The notes beneath the pieces are model-generated. The model was not told the origin of the DNA. It saw only the letters and a program-made list of their open reading frames with translations, and ran no database searches. Position numbers and translations under genes: made by a program. A stretch of 64,000 bases of DNA from Uloborus plumipes (lineage: Eukaryota > Arthropoda > Arachnida > Araneae > Uloboridae): contig JAXGGA010005185.1 of NCBI GenBank assembly GCA_038373865.1, positions 16,495 to 80,494 on the forward strand, read 5' to 3'. This document shows positions 45,834 through 57,626 of this stretch, piece by piece. Every line of letters begins with the position of its first letter. Within the stretch, counting starts at the first letter, position 1.

Positions 45834-46293
45834 TTTTGCTGCAAAGTTTCAAACAGAATTTTTCTTACGATATTTGTTCCGATTTGAAATTCTATAAGCA
45901 GAACAGTTTTTTAATATATCATTTAAGCTGAGTTGTTAAGTTTTTTGAGTTTATATTTGTACAGAATACTTATCTGAGTTTTATTTACTATAAATAGAAA
46001 TTAAGTGTTATATTTTTGTAATACAAAGATATAGAGTTTCATATAATTACGAAGTTTTGATGCAAAAAAAACATAACTTTTAGTTCAACCAAATAATTAG
46101 TTCAGATGTGACTAAACTAGTTGGCTGGTATGCAAACTAACTTTTAGCCACACAAGAGACGAAATATTTCTTGAAAAATATGTGATAAATTTCCTATAAT
46201 ATTTAAAGTATTTTATGTCTTTAACAAATTGACTTTGCAACAATGTCATGGAAAATGTGACGAACAAAAACATGGGTTTTTCATGAAACAATG
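45126..46293. other. Unannotated, with a TA microsatellite
   Basis: A 66-codon frame at 45349-45549 has no known motif. The TA repeat at 45757-45825 is listed separately. Otherwise AT-rich and featureless. Confidence 0.45.
45757..45825. repeat. (TA)n microsatellite
   Basis: About 34 perfect TA units, followed by tgtatgtatt. Confidence 0.95.
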
Positions 46294-46295
46294 TA

Positions 46296-47625
46296 GGGTA
46301 AGTGTTCCAGTAGTCGGCCAGTCTCCAGTAGTCGGCCGAAATGACATAAAACTGCTCGTAAATGGGACAATCCATGAGAAATAGGACATAGGTATCAAAA
46401 TATGAAACTCACTTTAAAATAACATGTTATATGCCATTTTATTCACAAGAAAGCATAGTATCCTAATTTAAAGTGTAAAATATCCTAGTTTTTACTGTAA
46501 ACATGGTTTCAAAGTCCAAAAGTTGCGGTTTTTCTAACCCATTTTTTCAGTTAAAAAATAACAAGTTTCCAGCCTAGACCTTGGCAACACCGGGTTCAAT
46601 TTGGAAGATAACGAATTATAGTGTTTAAGTAAGCACCCCCTTTGCCCTTTTCCAGCAATCAATTTCTTCGTAGGTTGTATTAGTTTTTAATTACAGGCAG
46701 GTAAAATTATCTAGAATCTTTGTAACGACCGTAACCGAAAACAAAAAAGTTTTCGTTATAGTTTTCACATACTTGTTTCAAAAAAAAAAAAAAAATGTTA
46801 AAATCCAAGCTATTGTCAACACTAGTAAATGCTCCAGTAGTCGGCCACAGAATCATCTTAGCTGAAAACTAAGCAGAATCGCAATCTTGGATGACGGACA
46901 CACCTTTCCGAATGAAATGACTCATTACTAATTCAAAACAAGGACCCAAAACTTAACTGCCACGGGTTGATGATTGAGGATAGGTACATGAATGTGTAAT
47001 GCGTCATATCTGATTTTGAATTAAAAGTATACTATTAATGAGGAGTTTTATGTCATTGTGACCGACTACTAGAGCACTTACCTTATTTATTAACGAATTA
47101 TCTTCATAACAACGAAAGGGGGATATACCTGCTCAGTATTAAAGAGCACTACAATTACGAAAACAAAACAGAACTACAATATTACAACGCCCAACTTAAC
47201 GAACGGAGGACTTAATTTTTAAAAGTTATATGGCAACCCTTTGGGAGTATTAGCGCTTGGCGAATAGATTCGCCATTTATCGCTCTGTTGAGCCAATTAA
47301 TATTATTTCGCGTTAAATTTTGTTTCAATTCATTCACTCATATTCCATAAGCTTGGCGACAGCGAAGTGGCCGACTACTGGGTTCAACTTGGCCGAGAAA
47401 TGGATTTCTGTGGCCGACTACTGGAGCATTTACTAGTATTGATAACAGCTTGGTTTTTAATATATACATTTTTTTAATTTCTGAAACAAGTTGGTGAATC
47501 AGTATCACAAAGGTACATTCTAAAGTTTTACGATGTTTCTGTTGCTGCATTGATAGCTGGAAGTTCTAGGTTAACTAAGATTAAAAAATGATCTCTTAAA
47601 TGGCCGACTACTGGAGCACTTACCC
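46296..47625. mobile_element. Foldback element with repeated CCAGTAGTCGGCC motif
   Basis: The ends are GGGTAAGTGTTCCAGTAGTC and, at the right, the complementary GACTACTGGAGCACTTACCC, with TA on both sides (46294-46295, 47626-47627). The motif CCAGTAGTCGGCC lies at 46307, 46325 and 46833 in plus orientation, and its complement at 47369, 47412 and 47602, with a decayed one at about 47060. Blocks around 46790-46850 and 47395-47475 are also complementary, and 46296-46345 pairs with 47035-47085, so the element looks like two overlapping copies. No protein was recognised. The first bases (TAGGGTAAGTG) resemble the right end of the pogo element at 27728. Confidence 0.7.
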
Positions 47626-47627
47626 TA

Positions 47628-49440
47628 TTATGTTCTGATAAAATTGAAGGGCTTGGAGGATGAAGGGGCTATGTTACATTTTAAAAAATGAACACTCTGG
47701 ACCATGTTAAGCAATGGATACAGGTAAGCAAATAAAGGTACATCAAAAAGTAAATATCGTTAGACTAATTTCATACGCACACTTAACGAAGAAACAGAAA
47801 GCAAAAAAGCTGCTATAACTGCAACAATAAAACTTTGAACTTTCATTACTCGCAATTTTGGTTATGTCACATAACCCATTCATCTTCCAAGCCTTTCAAT
47901 TACAAAAAAAATATCGCTAGATTTAAGGAGATAAATACAACAGAACACAAATTTGGATTTTCTTACTTTTTATACATACCAGAAAAGGCATTTTCAATGA
48001 ATAAATATCAGCTATGTGACAATAATAATGTCTTATTTTTTTTAATTATTACTGCATGCGATCTTTAAAATATTGCCTTAGCAAAAAAATCAACCATTTT
48101 CGTTTTCACAAAAGCACTTCCTTTTTCAAGCAGCAAAATGGATTTCAGCCATAAAGCTAATTCCAACATCAAAAGCATTTTGAAAGAAACGGACTGAGTC
48201 CCATATTTGCATTTGTGTTAACAGTCTCTTATTTGTGCAGTGCTCTCTTCAAATAATGATACTTTGTCGAAAATTCCACGATTCACGAAAACTAATTAAT
48301 GCATTAGAGAGGGTTATGTTAAAGCATATATATAAATAAATCACCCATGACTAATTTCAGACAAATTCATGGAAACATTCGCATTGTCAAGCAATTCCCT
48401 AGGAAATTTTCATTTGTATTTGTTCAAGTTCGGAATTTTATGCAGCATCAAAATCATACATCTATGAAATAAATTTCGTTTATAGTATTCAATTTAGTTA
48501 TTTCAACAACAGCTAATGAACATAGATATATAGATCTCATTTCAAATTTTAGCATAATTAAGACAAATGTGCAGTTCTATTAAGGCACATAATTTCAAGA
48601 ATTAACACGTGTCAAATTATCTTCAAGTAACAAGAAGATAGATAATAATGGAGATAATCAAAGAGGGGTAAAATTCAGTTGAAAACGGAAAACTTGATAA
48701 AATCATAAAAACTTTTTCGTTTATTCCACAATTTTACGTTTTTGTAGACAATATATCCTTTGTTTTGCAACACAGAGCACAAAACATTTGCTTACATGTA
48801 CAAGCTAATTACATAGATACTGTTTAAATAATGGAATCATACCATATTAAACTGAGAAGATAATTTTAAACAAACAAATCCCGACATATGGCCTTTGAGG
48901 AACAATGCAGTCTTGCATTTGTAATTATATTTACCAATTAGCTGTGCATACTCGAAGGTTATGTTTCTGCTTTAAGGAAAAGTCCGTTGTTGAGTGCTGT
49001 TCACTGTGTTATTCTTGACAAATAATTAATCCGTTAGAGATGATAACACAAGTAAATATATATTCAGGTAACTATTTTAAACCGCGCTTCAATAGTAATG
49101 TAATGAATTTTCAAAACTCTAAATAATTTCGAAATTTTCTAAGCACACTGAAAATGCTGACTAACTTATTATCTTCTAGAAGGGTTTCATGGTTGGTTTA
49201 ATAAATATGCTACCGTAAACATTATTTTTCGTGACTTATCTTGTTCGCTGAGAATGGTAAATAGTTTCATTGTTTTGTGAATAATAATAATGAAAAGCTA
49301 AGTAGACAAAACTTAAGATTCATTTCTAATTATAACATACTTGCCATGAGAAAATAAGCTCAAATATTTAGACAGTATTACAGTAATTATTAAACAAGCC
49401 AAACACACATTTACGTTTTCAACTGAACATATTTCTTTTT
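47628..49440. other. Unannotated AT-rich DNA
   Basis: No terminal repeats or protein remnants were found. A 77-codon frame at 47835-48068 is unassigned. Confidence 0.5.
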
Positions 49441-49459
49441 AACACGCTATTATTAGTTT

Positions 49460-49700
49460 CACATGTGGGTTTGTTTGTTTGTATGTATGTAACTTTGAAT
49501 AAAAGATAAAATTCACGTACTTTACAAATATAAAAGTGATGTGTTTAATAGTATTAATAGTAAAGGCTAAACTATGTTACATGTTGATGCATTATAAGTG
49601 CATGTAAACTTTTGAAAATCTTCCTTTTAGTCTGATTAACTCTAAAAGCGTATTTTTTTTAGTTTTTTAAAATACATTTAGGATTATTTTTAAAGTAGTG
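49460..49700. repeat. Dispersed repeat (GTATGTAACTCTGAATAA), copy 2
   Basis: It matches 17830-18170: gtatgtaactttgaataaaa, gataaaattcacgtacttta, aaaggctaaactatgttaca, tgttgatg and, after a short insert, taaaagcgtatttttttta. Here the block is single, not duplicated. It runs into the compound microsatellite. Confidence 0.6.
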
Positions 49701-49705
49701 TAGTG

Positions 49706-49940
<235 letters not shown>

Positions 49941-51059
49941 AGATGATAACTCTTTAGTGAATCGTTTGTACTAGATATTTTCCCCTAGCCTCAAAGCATT
50001 ACTGGTATTAAGTATTTAAAGTTCGTATCATTTAACTGAACTCTTCATTTACTATTTAAATTTTTGTTTAAGTTAGTTTTGCAGTTTTAAAATTTAGATA
50101 GCTCAATCTTCTCTAAAACGTATTTTGTATTCACGTATAAATTTTAAATGAATACAATAGAGCTTCGATTATCCAAAATTTTTGGAACCGTATCATTTTT
50201 AGTTCTTCGAAAATGTTTAATAAAAATCATTAAAATGGCTGTCAGGAAAACAAAGAAACTTATACTCAAAAATGTGTACATTCTCAAAATGACTTCTAAG
50301 CGCACTGTTTTGAAGTATGCTATTACTATTACGGATAAAGAAATAGTTCAACGGCTGTCATACAATTCCGAAACTACAATGCTAATTTAATCTTAAAAAT
50401 AATTTCTTTAGCCTGCTTTTATCTCACTACACTAGATTTTCCTTATTCCTGTATCAAATTCCATAATATACTCTTCAATTAAAAGTGTATCATGGCAGCT
50501 AATGACGAACGGAATACATATTGTTTTTTTTCCCCGTCAAAAAAAGAAGAACATGTTTTGTGCGTTTTTTTCTTTGTTTTTTCATTACACAGTATTTTAA
50601 TGAATAGGATACGAATAAGGCGGAAAATTAATGCAGCTACAAAACAAAACAAAAATTTTTGAAATCGGATAATATCTTCCGATCCCACAACGAGCTTGAA
50701 ATTTTGAAAAAATTGGAAATTTTCATGTTTCCTTAGTAGTTAAAAAAAAAAAATGTTGTTCAATGTTTCATTTTAACGCTCTAGGACGGAAAAGTTACGA
50801 TTGGTGAAGCCTTCTGAAATTTAAAAAAATGTATTGAAATCGAATAATACCTTCGGATCCAGGAAAAAGCCAGAAAAACCAAAAAATTGCGGAATTTCAG
50901 CTTTTTTATGGGAATTAAAATTAAAAAAAAATGTTTTTTTCTTTCTTCCCCGGTATCAAACATAAAGCCTTTTAAAAAGCACTACATTACTTTTAAACAT
51001 TAATTTATTTCTTGATTTTTAAGGTCTCTTCTAAACATTCAAAACGACCATTCTTTACA
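49941..51059. other. Unannotated AT-rich DNA, one pogo-like end
   Basis: At about 50153 tacaatagagcttcgattatcc resembles the left end of pogo/Tigger elements (a CAGTAGAGC-TCGATTATCC form). An 80-codon frame follows (50148-50390) that lacks CENP-B-like motifs, and no right end was found. Confidence 0.35.
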
Positions 51060-51570
51060 ACTATGAAACATTTTCAAATAATAAAAAAATTAAAAAAGTA
51101 TATAACAAAATTTTTACAATCCAGTACAAAAATCCGCTAAATAAAATACCCACTCACAAAATAAAAGCTAATTTTAATTACTAAACCCATAAACAATTTT
51201 CATACCTAAATAAATATATATATACAATATTTTTAATTGCCTTTTGAAGTCTGTGCCTTTTATAAACTGCTTACTAACCTGACTACCCGAGTAATTTTTT
51301 AACACTAATTTAACTAAAAACTAATTTAGTTTTGAAAATAAACCTAGTTAGGTTAGGTAGTATATAGAATGAGACTTCAAAAGACAATTAAAAATTAAGA
51401 AATTAACCTATAATGAGGTAGGTATTAAAATACTTTATCATTTAGAAAGAAAAAAACATATTGTTTATCTTATGAGTGAGTGCTTTGTTCAGTGGATTTT
51501 TGTGCTGAAAAAATAGAACAAATTTGATTAATAGGTATTGGTTAGAAATTGCTTGAAAATGTTATCTATT
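51060..51570. repeat. Degenerate foldback repeat
   Basis: Blocks pair across a centre near 51315: aaacattttcaa (about 51065) with ttgaaaatgtta (51553), tacaaaaatccgct with agtggatttttgtgc, cactcacaaaataaaa with ttatgagtgagtg, and tttttaattgccttttgaag (51230) with cttcaaaagacaattaaaaa (51375). Arms are roughly 200 bp with gaps. Terminal sequences and target duplication are not clear. Confidence 0.55.
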
Positions 51571-51640
51571 TTTCGCCCCCACCCTCCTGAACCCCAAAAT
51601 AACGGGCCTGGCAACTTTCATTTTTAAAGCATCATTAGAT

Positions 51641-51692
51641 GTTGGGTATAACTAGATTCGCATGTGGTTATACCCAACATGCGAATCTAGTT
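51641..51692. repeat. Interleaved inverted repeats
   Basis: GTTGGGTATAAC (51641-51652) pairs with GTTATACCCAAC (51667-51678). AACTAGATTCGCATG (51650-51664) pairs with CATGCGAATCTAGTT (51678-51692). The two perfect stems overlap, so they are alternatives, or together form a pseudoknot-like layout. It lies just left of the Tc1 element. Confidence 0.85.
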
Positions 51693-52338
51693 GGCCTTGA
51701 AGTTTGCAAATATACTGGCGGAAAAAAAATCCCAAAACCAAGAAAAACTAGCGTTAGATAAACGAGATTTGGTAGACGTGTTTATATAACTGAAACATGA
51801 CATCGATTGGAATTTCGCGCTCCGCGCATAAGTGTGGCGCAGCTGGCGTCACTCAGAACATGCAAATAAGGCTTGTTTTGAAAGCGTGTTGCAAAGCTCG
51901 TGAGTATTATTTTTCCGTGAAATTTAACACATTGCGTTCATGTTAGCTAGGAATGCCTTTAACCCTTTAACTGTCAAGTTATTTTGATGATTTGGATGCA
52001 CAAATTGTCAAATTTTTTATTGCAAAAATCAAATGTTTAGTACAAAATAAAACATGCTTAGAAGTTAAAAATTGATATTTTGAAGCACATGGGTAAAATA
52101 TTTAAAGTTTTGTAGCCACTGCATATTTGCTTGAGGCGGCTGCCACTCAACATGGCAGTTGTAAAGTTCGCTTCTAGTGGAGCATTATTTTCTTAAAATG
52201 ATAAAAAAAAAAAAAAAAAAAAATTAAATAAAAAAAATGGAAAAATAAATAAATAAATAAAAGTGAATACCTTTCAGTAATTCAGTCTTGTGTGGTATAA
52301 CTGGAAACACTTTTCCAAGCACAAACCCGAGAAACAGT

Positions 52339-52509
52339 CAGGGACGTCATTTCAAGTTTTTCCAGGGGGGGGGAGGCAAAGGGTCCAAACACAATGCAAT
52401 TTCATCGAAAAACATACAAAACCACGCCCACTTATATGTAAATACTTTGATTTCTCAAAGTCAGGGGGGGGGGCAATTGACCCCCCTGCCCCTCTAAATG
52501 ACGGGCTTG
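52339..52509 (-). mobile_element. hAT MITE with G/C tracts, copy 4
   Basis: In reverse orientation to the other three copies: it begins CAGGGACGTCATTTCAAG and ends AAATGACGGGCTTG. Flanks gaaacagt (52331-52338) and aaaaaagt (52510-52517) agree at 6 of 8 positions, a decayed duplication. It postdates the Tc1 element it interrupts. Confidence 0.8.
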
Positions 52510-52680
52510 AAAAAAGTCTGGTTTGACAAAGAGATGAAGCCGAAATAAACGTCTCCCGATATATATTCGGGTACAACAATACGATGCACTCAAAAAAAAA
52601 AAGAAAAAAATTACCCCGAGTAATACTCGGGCGTGACATTTTCGAACACCAGTGCTGTGCCCGAGACTATCTTGGGCATG

Positions 52681-53707
52681 ACAGTTAAAGAGTTAAAAAG
52701 ACGAAGAAGCCATTACCAACAGATCACCGAGTTTGAACGAGGTCGTACATTTTGGCTACGAGAAACTCGATTTTCATTTCGCGATATTGCAGAGACTTGG
52801 TGGGAATGTTTCCACCGTGCATTATTATTGGAATCTATGGTCGAGGGCTAGTACTACCTCTAGAAAATTGAGTTCCGAGCTGCCACGTGGCACGACTGAG
52901 AAGGAAGATCGCCGAATCCTGCGTACGGCTGTGGCGCATCGTATCTGCGGCTGACATTCGAACTGCAATTGATATTGTCGTGACCTAAAGAACGGTAAGA
53001 AATAGCTTACTTCAAAGACAGCTCCGATACAGGTAGCCTGTAGCAGATATTCCATTAACTACAAACCATTGCCGTTTGCGACGGCAGTGGTGTGAAGAAA
53101 GAGCTCACTGGAAGTCGGAGTGGATATACATGTATGTTGTAATTTCTGATGGAAACAGATTCTGTCTTGGTGCTAGTGATGGTTGTATGTTGATCAGAAG
53201 GAGGCCAGCGGACCACCTGCATCCAAGCTGTCTGCGGCCTAGACACACGGGACCTGCACCTGGAGTCATGGTCTCGGGAGCAATTTTCTATGACAGCAGG
53301 AGCACACTTGTAGTTATACCAAACACACTAACTGCAAATTTGTCGTCAGTCTGGTTATTCAACCTACAATACAGCCCTTCACGAGTAGCATTCAAGGGGG
53401 AGTTTTCCAACAGGATAACGCTCGCCCTCACGTCTTTGCTTTAACGCAATGTGCTCTACAGGGTGTTAATGTATTACCATGACCTGCAAGATCACCAGAT
53501 TTGTCTCCAATTGATCACATATGGGATATCATTGGACAGCAACTCCAGTATCATCCACAGTCAGGAATGACTGTCCTAGTATTGACACAACAAGTGCAGC
53601 AAGCATCTCACTCCATACCACAAGGTAACATTCGGCACCTGTAGGACACAATGCATGCACGCTTGAAGGCTTGTCTTCAAAATTCTGGAGGTTACACCGG
53701 CTATTAA
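52681..53707 (+). pseudogene. Tc1 transposase, full-length pseudogene
   Basis: In changing frames the plus strand encodes RRRSHYQQITEFERGRTFWL and FSFRDIA (first helix-turn-helix), GGNVSTVHYYWNLWS, RGTTEKEDRRILRTAVAHR (second), RRQWCEERAHWKSEW, VISDGNRFCLGASDG (first catalytic D kept), LRPRHTGPAPGVMV, VFQQDNARPH near 53400 (second D kept), SPDLSPIDHIWDI near 53495 (D where most Tc1 proteins have E), then the C-terminal block ending GGYTGY and TAA at 53705-53707. Several frameshifts and at least two internal stops make it inactive. Nearly the whole protein is represented, so it is a decayed rather than a deleted copy. Confidence 0.9.
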
Positions 53708-53873
53708 AGTAACATAATTTCACATTTACACAGCATTTTCTTGATCTTAAATTAGTCAGTGATCTTGTACATTTAATCAAATAAACATGTTAACTAGGCA
53801 ATTGCATTACCCAAATTTCATTACTGTACACTAATTTTTCCTTGGTGTTGGGATTGTTTTTTCCGCCAGTGTA

Positions 53874-54790
53874 GAATGCAGCATTGTAATTTTATTTACG
53901 TATTAATTCAGAAATTACTCTTATCATTAATCAAAAAGATAAAAATATGAGTTAATGCTGGAAATAATAATCACAACTATATATTCTTCTGATGCAGTTC
54001 TTACTGTACAACAGTATCTAATAGTCACACTTACAAAACTTTTATTTAGAAAAACTTTTCCTAACTTCGTGTTTTAGCACAGGAAACAGTCTGTAAGTGG
54101 ATAAATAAAACACAAAAACAAATCAATATACAGGTATGTAAACAACTATTAGAGCCGAAATATGCTTAGTTTTTCGGAAACAAACATCTTACTTCTTTTC
54201 TTAGAATCATATTTCTTACTTAAAGACGTTGTCAATATTATGTCACACTTTTAATGTCAGCAAACACTTGATCTGCTTTATTGAGTTGAAAGCTTATGTT
54301 TATTGCAATTCGAAATTCAGTGTGATAAAGCGTTTTGTTGAAGGGAAATCATTTTATTATTGAACGCTTTGGGGGGGGGGGGGGTCGTGAAAATATTTCG
54401 AAAACAGACTGCATTCATTCATGAGTTAGGTTTCAGGGGCAAAGTTTCAATGCATAAATTCAATATGTGTAAGAAGCTTTGTCCTCTAAAATTTCCTACA
54501 GTTTGAAAACAATTTTGGAATAGAATTATTCATACGAGAATACCCTGGATATTTAAAATAAAAGCATTTTATATACACTGTTTTATACTCGCTTTTAGAA
54601 TGTTTTTCAAAAGTTATATTTAATATTTAAAAAAGAATGTTTTAACTATAATTTCTTGAATAAAAATGCACTGAAAATGCACAAAAATGTAGTAAATTAA
54701 GTATTAAGTCATCCTCACGGAGAAAGACTTTGGCAGAACTACATGTAATACACAGATTAGATACCAATTTGTTTTGCACTAATTGCTTCT
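53874..54790. other. Unannotated AT-rich DNA with a G14 run
   Basis: A run of 14 G at 54371-54384 stands alone in AT-rich DNA. Nothing else was recognised. Confidence 0.5.
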
Positions 54791-54825
54791 GTACGAGTTC
54801 ATCTGCCTTCAGCTCGTTTACTGCC

Positions 54826-54890
54826 TTCGCCTAACTGATGAGTCCTAATGAGGACAAAACCGCAGTCTCTGGATGGTATAACCTACGTGG
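54826..54890 (+). ncRNA. Hammerhead-ribozyme-like motif 1 (core altered)
   Basis: CTGATGA at 54835-54841 is followed by stem II GTCC/GGAC with loop TAATGA, then AAAAC, a tiny stem III with loop CGCA, and GTC at 54865-54867, the usual cleavage triplet. The conserved core is CUGAUGA...GAAA...NUH. Here the first G of GAAA (G12) is A, so C-G became C-A, as a CpG deamination would do. Stem I pairs poorly (cgcctaa against tctggatg). A one- or two-base-pair stem III is typical of hammerheads in Penelope-like retroelements and satellite DNA. As it stands the motif is probably inactive. Confidence 0.6.
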
Positions 54891-55093
54891 TGGTGTATTG
54901 CGTGTAGTTCTGCCTTAGGCCTTGCTTCCGGGAAATAATCTACTGCTTATTGCCCAAGCGTTACCTGAAACTTACGAGTTGAACAGTACCATTGATGCGG
55001 TCTATCGCTGGTGTGCTAACTTTACATTAGCTACTAGTTTGTTTCGCGGCTTCTATAAAATGATTTCTGCCTCCACCGCAGCTACAGCCTAAG

Positions 55094-55363
55094 CAGGGGC
55101 GGATCCAAGGGAGGGGCGATGGGGTGATAGCCCCTCCCTTGAAGCGCCTCCATCAGTCAATTTACAACATTGAAGTTCAAAAAACTTAATTTTAGACGAG
55201 TTTTAAAGACGTCGAAGGAAGGAAGTTTGGACTCTCCCGGGAAAATTTTCGGAATTGAAGTCCGAAACCTATGTGATGAATATTCGCAAAACAGTATACA
55301 TAGTAAAAGGTGAGAAATAAAATCAATCGCCCCTCCCTTGAAAATTTTCTGGATCCGACCTTG
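55094..55363. mobile_element. hAT MITE, CAGGGGCGGATCC family
   Basis: The left end CAGGGGCGGATCCAAGGGAG and the right end, reversed, CAAGGTCGGATCCAGAAAAT are inverted repeats. The 8-bp duplication agcctaag (55086-55093, 55364-55371) is exact. CAGGGGCGGATCC ends are common among hAT elements. It is 270 bp, non-coding, and lies between the two hammerhead-like motifs. Removing it with one duplication brings the motifs to about 264 bp apart. Confidence 0.9.
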
Positions 55364-55367
55364 AGCC

Positions 55368-55432
55368 TAAGCCAAACTGATGAGTCCCAACGAGGACAAA
55401 AACGCAGTCTCTGGGTGATATAACCGAGCTGG
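55368..55432 (+). ncRNA. Hammerhead-ribozyme-like motif 2 (core altered)
   Basis: CTGATGA at 55377-55383, stem II GTCC/GGAC with loop CAACGA, then AAAAAC and GCAGTC with GTC at 55407-55409. The downstream part tctgggtgatataaccgagctggcggtg matches motif 1 and the remnant at 27060. As in motif 1, G12 of the core is A. Stem I is somewhat better than in motif 1 (ccaaa against tctggg). The upstream flank (tctgcct...cagctacagcctaag) resembles that of motif 1 (tctgccttcagc...tgccttcgcctaa), which supports a tandem repeat unit. Confidence 0.6.
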
Positions 55433-55440
55433 CGGTGCAT

Positions 55441-57620
55441 TGAATGTGGTAAATATTACTATGTACGGATTTTCATTTTTTTTAAACCACTAAATATGTC
55501 TGGCGGCTAGTATAGGACGGGATAAGAAGAGCACGTCATGATTTTTTTCTCTTTTTATCCGTTTTATGTATCATAGAAAAATCAAAATCACTGAGAAAAA
55601 ACAACACTTATTAAAGGCCCTAAATGGCAAATGTGAGATCCCTTTTTGGTAGTACCAGACTAAGTGCTGGAGCATTCACTAAAATAATGTCAAAAAACAC
55701 AGGGGGGGGGGAACACACATTTTTTGTCTACCGAATTTGAACACGAAGTTTAGTGGTTTTAATCCTTTTTTTCGTGAAACACAGCCTCATTCGGCCAATA
55801 TTTAGCCACATTCAAAAAGGTTGAGGAACTTTTATCAAATCCAATTTGGACTGATACCTTCTCCTACTTATAAATTTAAAAACTTTGTGTTTAAAAGAAA
55901 CCTTGAAACTTTATGCTTCAGGAAACGTTTAACATTATCTCTCCCAAAACCTATCTAGAGACGCATTGCATATTAAATGCAAGCTACGCTCTTGCTGCAT
56001 TGGTGAACTACTCTAATGCAATGTATACGTAATACATCTCTGACTTCACCAAACTTTGTATCTCAAATAATTACAAGAGCCTAAATTTGTCTTTCACGTG
56101 TTAAGCAAAATCTATTTCTCCGAAACCACCTGCGCAAGTATGTTTATTTGTACATATTTCTTGCGATTATGTTCGTGAAGCGTTAATTAAGTCTATCCTA
56201 CGTTGAACAGAGTTAAGAACAGTACTCACGAACAGACATCGTTATTTGAAGTGGGGCCGAGACACATCGAGCTGGAATGGAAACAAGTACGCGGATGGGT
56301 CTCTGTTTATCTCTCATAGAAAGCTTTTGGAGATGCATGTTTACTAATTGAAAATCATTTGATGAGTCGAATGAAAATTATTGGAGGAATTTTCTGATTA
56401 ATGTTTTATTGAAAGAGCTGGAACAGAGTAAACACAGCTCAACATTCCTCTGAGCTGTAGAGCACCAGGTTAATTATTTCGGTAACTTGTTATAAATGCA
56501 TATCTTCATTCAAACCAGTAATTTCTTCAGTTTATATCAGAAAAAAAAAACATATTTCAGCTCTTCAGGAATTAATATCAGTTCGTGAGTGATTTTTCCG
56601 GTCTTCATTCATTGTATGTTATTCTACTGATTTCTTTTTTGAAGTGTATATTTAGGCTTAAATAGTTCTCTACGTTAAAGTTCTAAAAATGGCGCTTACT
56701 TTCCCAAAATACATAATAGTCAAGAAACCACACGGCATTTGTAATCATGGAAATCAGTTCAAATGTTCGTTGGGTAGATATATGTTTTTTTTTTTCTTTT
56801 TTCCTTTTTTCTTCTCATTTTTTTTAAAATTTAAGCTCCTAAACTATTTTCCCGTATCTCCCCTTTTTCGACCCCTCAAAAGATAATCATGCGAAGGTGT
56901 AAGATCAAATTTTTGGGAAATCACGCTTGAAATACGCGATGCTAGTACCATATTTTTATCAGTATTTTTCATTTTTATAATAGCGCATCTTAAATATGAT
57001 ATGTATTGGGTATGAAAAATAATCTTAGCAATCAAAATTACACCTAATATGATTTTTTGAAGTCTAAACTGGAAAAGTCTACGGATTTTTTATTGCATTC
57101 ATCAGTAAAATATACATTTTTTAAATGGGTGTACAACAGGATGGCTAGGTGACAAATAGGCGTTCGCAAAGTAAAAAGTATTTCTAGTTTAAATAGGAAA
57201 AGTTCAAAATCATTATCATGACGTCAGGAAAATTAAAAACGTTTCCGTTAAAAGAAGACTGGAAAATGTAATTTAATTCAAATACATCTACATAAGTATG
57301 ATATTGTAAGTTATATCTTGGATTTAATTTCCGAACGCTATCCACATAATTCGTATTTGCATACCCACAGAGTTCACGAAAGAAATAGTCAAAATAATCT
57401 GGGAGCTGGCCAACATAAATTCTTAAGTTATCCATGTGCATACCTACTCATTGAAGTGATATTAAATGTAAAAATTGTTGTATGGAAAATAGAAATTTCA
57501 GTTAAAATCTGAGTGTAAAGCTTTTTTATGAACATAATTTTGAATTGAATTTAATTATTTTTGTTTTTAATAATCTTGTACATTTAATTCAAGGGAACAA
57601 AAAATAAATACATGCTTTCT
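55441..57620. other. Unannotated AT-rich DNA
   Basis: A G10 run near 55703-55712 and a less AT-rich stretch at about 56210-56470 (ggggccgagacacatcgagc and onward) were noted but not identified. No frame longer than about 65 codons has a motif. Confidence 0.45.
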
Positions 57621-57626
57621 CTAAAC

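Larger units (their letters stand above)
51713..53871 (+). mobile_element. Tc1-type element, split by a hAT MITE
   Basis: The left end TACTGGCGGAAAAAAAATCC and the right end, reversed, CACTGGCGGAAAAAACAATC are inverted repeats flanked by TA (51711-51712, 53872-53873). The repeats continue through CCCAA-ACCAAG-AAAAA. The plus strand carries a full-length but broken transposase (52681-53707). A 171-bp hAT MITE (52339-52509) sits in the 5' leader. Net length is about 2.0 kb, a little longer than usual for Tc1 elements. Confidence 0.9.

Noticed and set aside
51340..51360. TTAGG-like telomeric repeat (gttaggttaggtag)
   Set aside because: Only two units; no array.
51575..51612. Fifth copy of the G/C-tract hAT MITE (…ataacgggcctg)
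   Set aside because: Only a right-end-like dozen bases; no body or left end within 200 bp.
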